NCBI GenBank assembly: GCA_015493635.1
Contig: WGCU01000099.1
Span: 1-34,368, forward strand
Source of the DNA: Spirochaetaceae bacterium
GTDB taxonomy: Bacteria; Spirochaetota; Spirochaetia; B11-G9
DNA: 34,368 nucleotides
Direction of reading: 5' to 3'
A program made the translations under genes and the position numbers. Shown here one piece after another: positions 33,759 to 34,368 of this stretch. The notes beneath the pieces were generated by a model. The model ran no database searches. It worked only from the letters and a program-made list of their open reading frames with translations, and was not told where the DNA came from. Every line of letters begins with the position of its first letter. Positions within the stretch are counted from its first letter, which is position 1.

Positions 33759-34121
33759 TTAATGCTGGCTGTCGTGGCAGGATTCCGCAGAGGATATTTC
33801 TCCGGTAAGATATTTGTTCATAAGTTCTCCCACTGTCGGAGCGGAAGATGTTACTGCTTTTACTCCAAGCTGGGTAAACCAGTCTATTGCCCTGGGTCCC
33901 ATTCCCCCGGCTATGATAACGTCTGCTTTCTGATCCGCAATAAACTGGGGTACTACTCCCGGTTCGTGACCGTTGAAAAACGGGTTTTCCAGTGATTCTA
34001 TGGTTTTTGGTGTATTATCATCATCTACCGTAATAAATACATAGTAGGGGCACCGGCCGAAATGGTGGGCTGCTCTACTTTCCAGATCCTTGTTTTCTTC
34101 GCTTGCGATTGCTATTTTCAT
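33759..34121 (-). CDS. NifX/NifB-type (dinitrogenase iron-molybdenum cofactor) domain protein
   Basis: The 120-aa protein begins MKIAIASEENKDLESRAAHHFGRCPYYVF and has the family's ADVIIAGGMGPRAI core and a final EISSAESCHDSQH tail. Stand-alone members of this family occur widely in anaerobes without nitrogenase and may bind or carry Fe-S or Fe-Mo clusters. Cys and His residues are at both ends (RAAHHFGRC and SCHDSQH). No nif genes are in the window, so a role in nitrogen fixation is not implied. AAGGAG lies 8 bases upstream of the ATG at 34121; a longer in-frame reading to 34169 lacks a ribosome-binding site. Confidence 0.88.
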   Translation of the reverse strand: MKIAIASEENKDLESRAAHHFGRCPYYVFITVDDDNTPKTIESLENPFFNGHEPGVVPQFIADQKADVIIAGGMGPRAIDWFTQLGVKAVTSSAPTVGELMNKYLTGEISSAESCHDSQH

Positions 34122-34204
34122 CCATGACTCCTTTAATAGTTTGGATATGTGGTTATTCAAATATAACAAAGTAGAAGATAATATTTTTTGTCAATAGAAT
34201 CAAG

Positions 34205-34224
34205 CACCCTCTTCAAGGAGGGTG
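34205..34224. other. Hairpin in the gap before the last gene
   Basis: Perfect 7-bp arms CACCCTC / GAGGGTG with a 6-nt loop lie between the divergent NifX-like gene and the last partial gene. No T-run follows on either strand, so it is not a convincing terminator. It could be an operator or a transcript structure. Confidence 0.4.
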
Positions 34225-34257
34225 TACGACAATTTTGTTTATATATCGTTTTACCCT

Positions 34258-34285
34258 TTGTCAATCTGTTTTTTTGTGCTATACT
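34258..34285 (+). promoter_or_regulatory. Sigma-70 promoter of the last partial gene
   Basis: TTGTCA (34258-34263), a 16-bp spacer and TATACT (34280-34285) give an inferred start near 34292 and a leader of about 43 nt containing GGAGGGG. An imperfect dyad, ACTGGACG / CGTTCAGT (34283-34307), overlaps the -10 box and start point. Confidence 0.5.
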
Positions 34286-34329
34286 GGACGTATGTATTGC
34301 GTTCAGTATGACGTGTGCTATAATGGAGG
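34276..34329 (+). repeat. Pair of 15-bp direct repeats around the last promoter
   Basis: GTGCTATACTGGACG (34276-34290) and GTGCTATAATGGAGG (34315-34329) agree at 13 of 15 positions and start 39 bp apart. The first covers the -10 box, the second the ribosome-binding site. Confidence 0.6.
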
Positions 34330-34334
34330 GGACT

Positions 34335-34368
34335 ATGAATCAAATTGATAGACTCAATGAATTACAAA
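34335..34368 (+). CDS. Start of a gene running off the window
   Basis: An ATG at 34335 is preceded by GGAGGGG at 34325-34331 and a promoter about 50 bp upstream. Eleven full codons are visible (MNQIDRLNELQ), which is too few to name a family. Confidence 0.6.
   Translation, partial: MNQIDRLNELQ

Noticed and set aside
33759-34121. NifX-like protein as evidence of nitrogen fixation
   Set aside because: This domain is common in non-diazotrophic anaerobes and no other nif gene is in the window.
1-34368. tRNA, rRNA, CRISPR array, prophage or plasmid origin
   Set aside because: Reading through the window showed no cloverleaf-like sequences, spaced direct-repeat array, integrase or replication gene; the only mobile trace is the IS66 fragment at the left edge.

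Overview
The window reads as chromosome of a didermic bacterium, most likely a spirochaete (phylum Spirochaetota). The pointers are an mnmE-mnmG-rsmG run, an archaeal-type UMP kinase as known from Borrelia, periplasmic binding-protein leaders of the 'FANGK' style, a DnaK-fragment/LysM fusion and an outer-membrane patatin-barrel protein. This placement is inference from gene content, since no rRNA lies in the window. Coding density is very high: no gap exceeds about 215 bp, and no tRNA, rRNA or CRISPR array was seen.

Layout. 1-150: the 3' end of an IS66-type transposase, with a possible element end. 219-4070: tRNA and rRNA modification operon (mnmE, mnmG, rsmG). 4045-5424 (minus): membrane-anchored TPR protein with an Mrr-nuclease-like C-terminus. 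5528-17229 (plus): a long tightly packed run with many 1-8 bp overlaps: DnaK-SBD/TM/LysM protein, lytic transglycosylase, uppP, ftsK, class IV aminotransferase, an unrecognised protein, DEAD-box helicase, FGGY kinase, plsC. The first part is a cell-wall and chromosome-segregation theme. 17226-21248 (minus): 68-aa protein, Hsp20, a patatin-POTRA-barrel protein and an anchored alpha/beta hydrolase. 21326-26878 (plus): complete peptide ABC importer (binding protein, two permeases, two ATPases) with a hairpin after the binding-protein gene. 26887-27837 (minus): PAP2 phosphatase. 27964-31015 (plus): three-gene membrane-stress module (SPFH+GYF, zinc-ribbon membrane protein, tandem TerB-like protein). 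30996-31700 (minus): UMP kinase. 31790-33724: ftsH. 33759-34121 (minus): NifX-like protein. 34335-end: start of another gene.

The most interesting region is 17482-18102. The hsp20 gene has an exact sigma-54 (-24/-12) promoter. Upstream of it lie three perfect dyads; two share a 7-3-7 architecture and sit 40 bp apart, as expected of sites for a sigma-54 enhancer-binding activator. Other notable items are the SPFH/zinc-ribbon/TerB operon with a promoter-overlapping dyad, the DnaK substrate-binding-domain/LysM fusion, the type-Vd-like patatin secreted with a companion lipase, and several genes whose promoters predict leaderless mRNAs.
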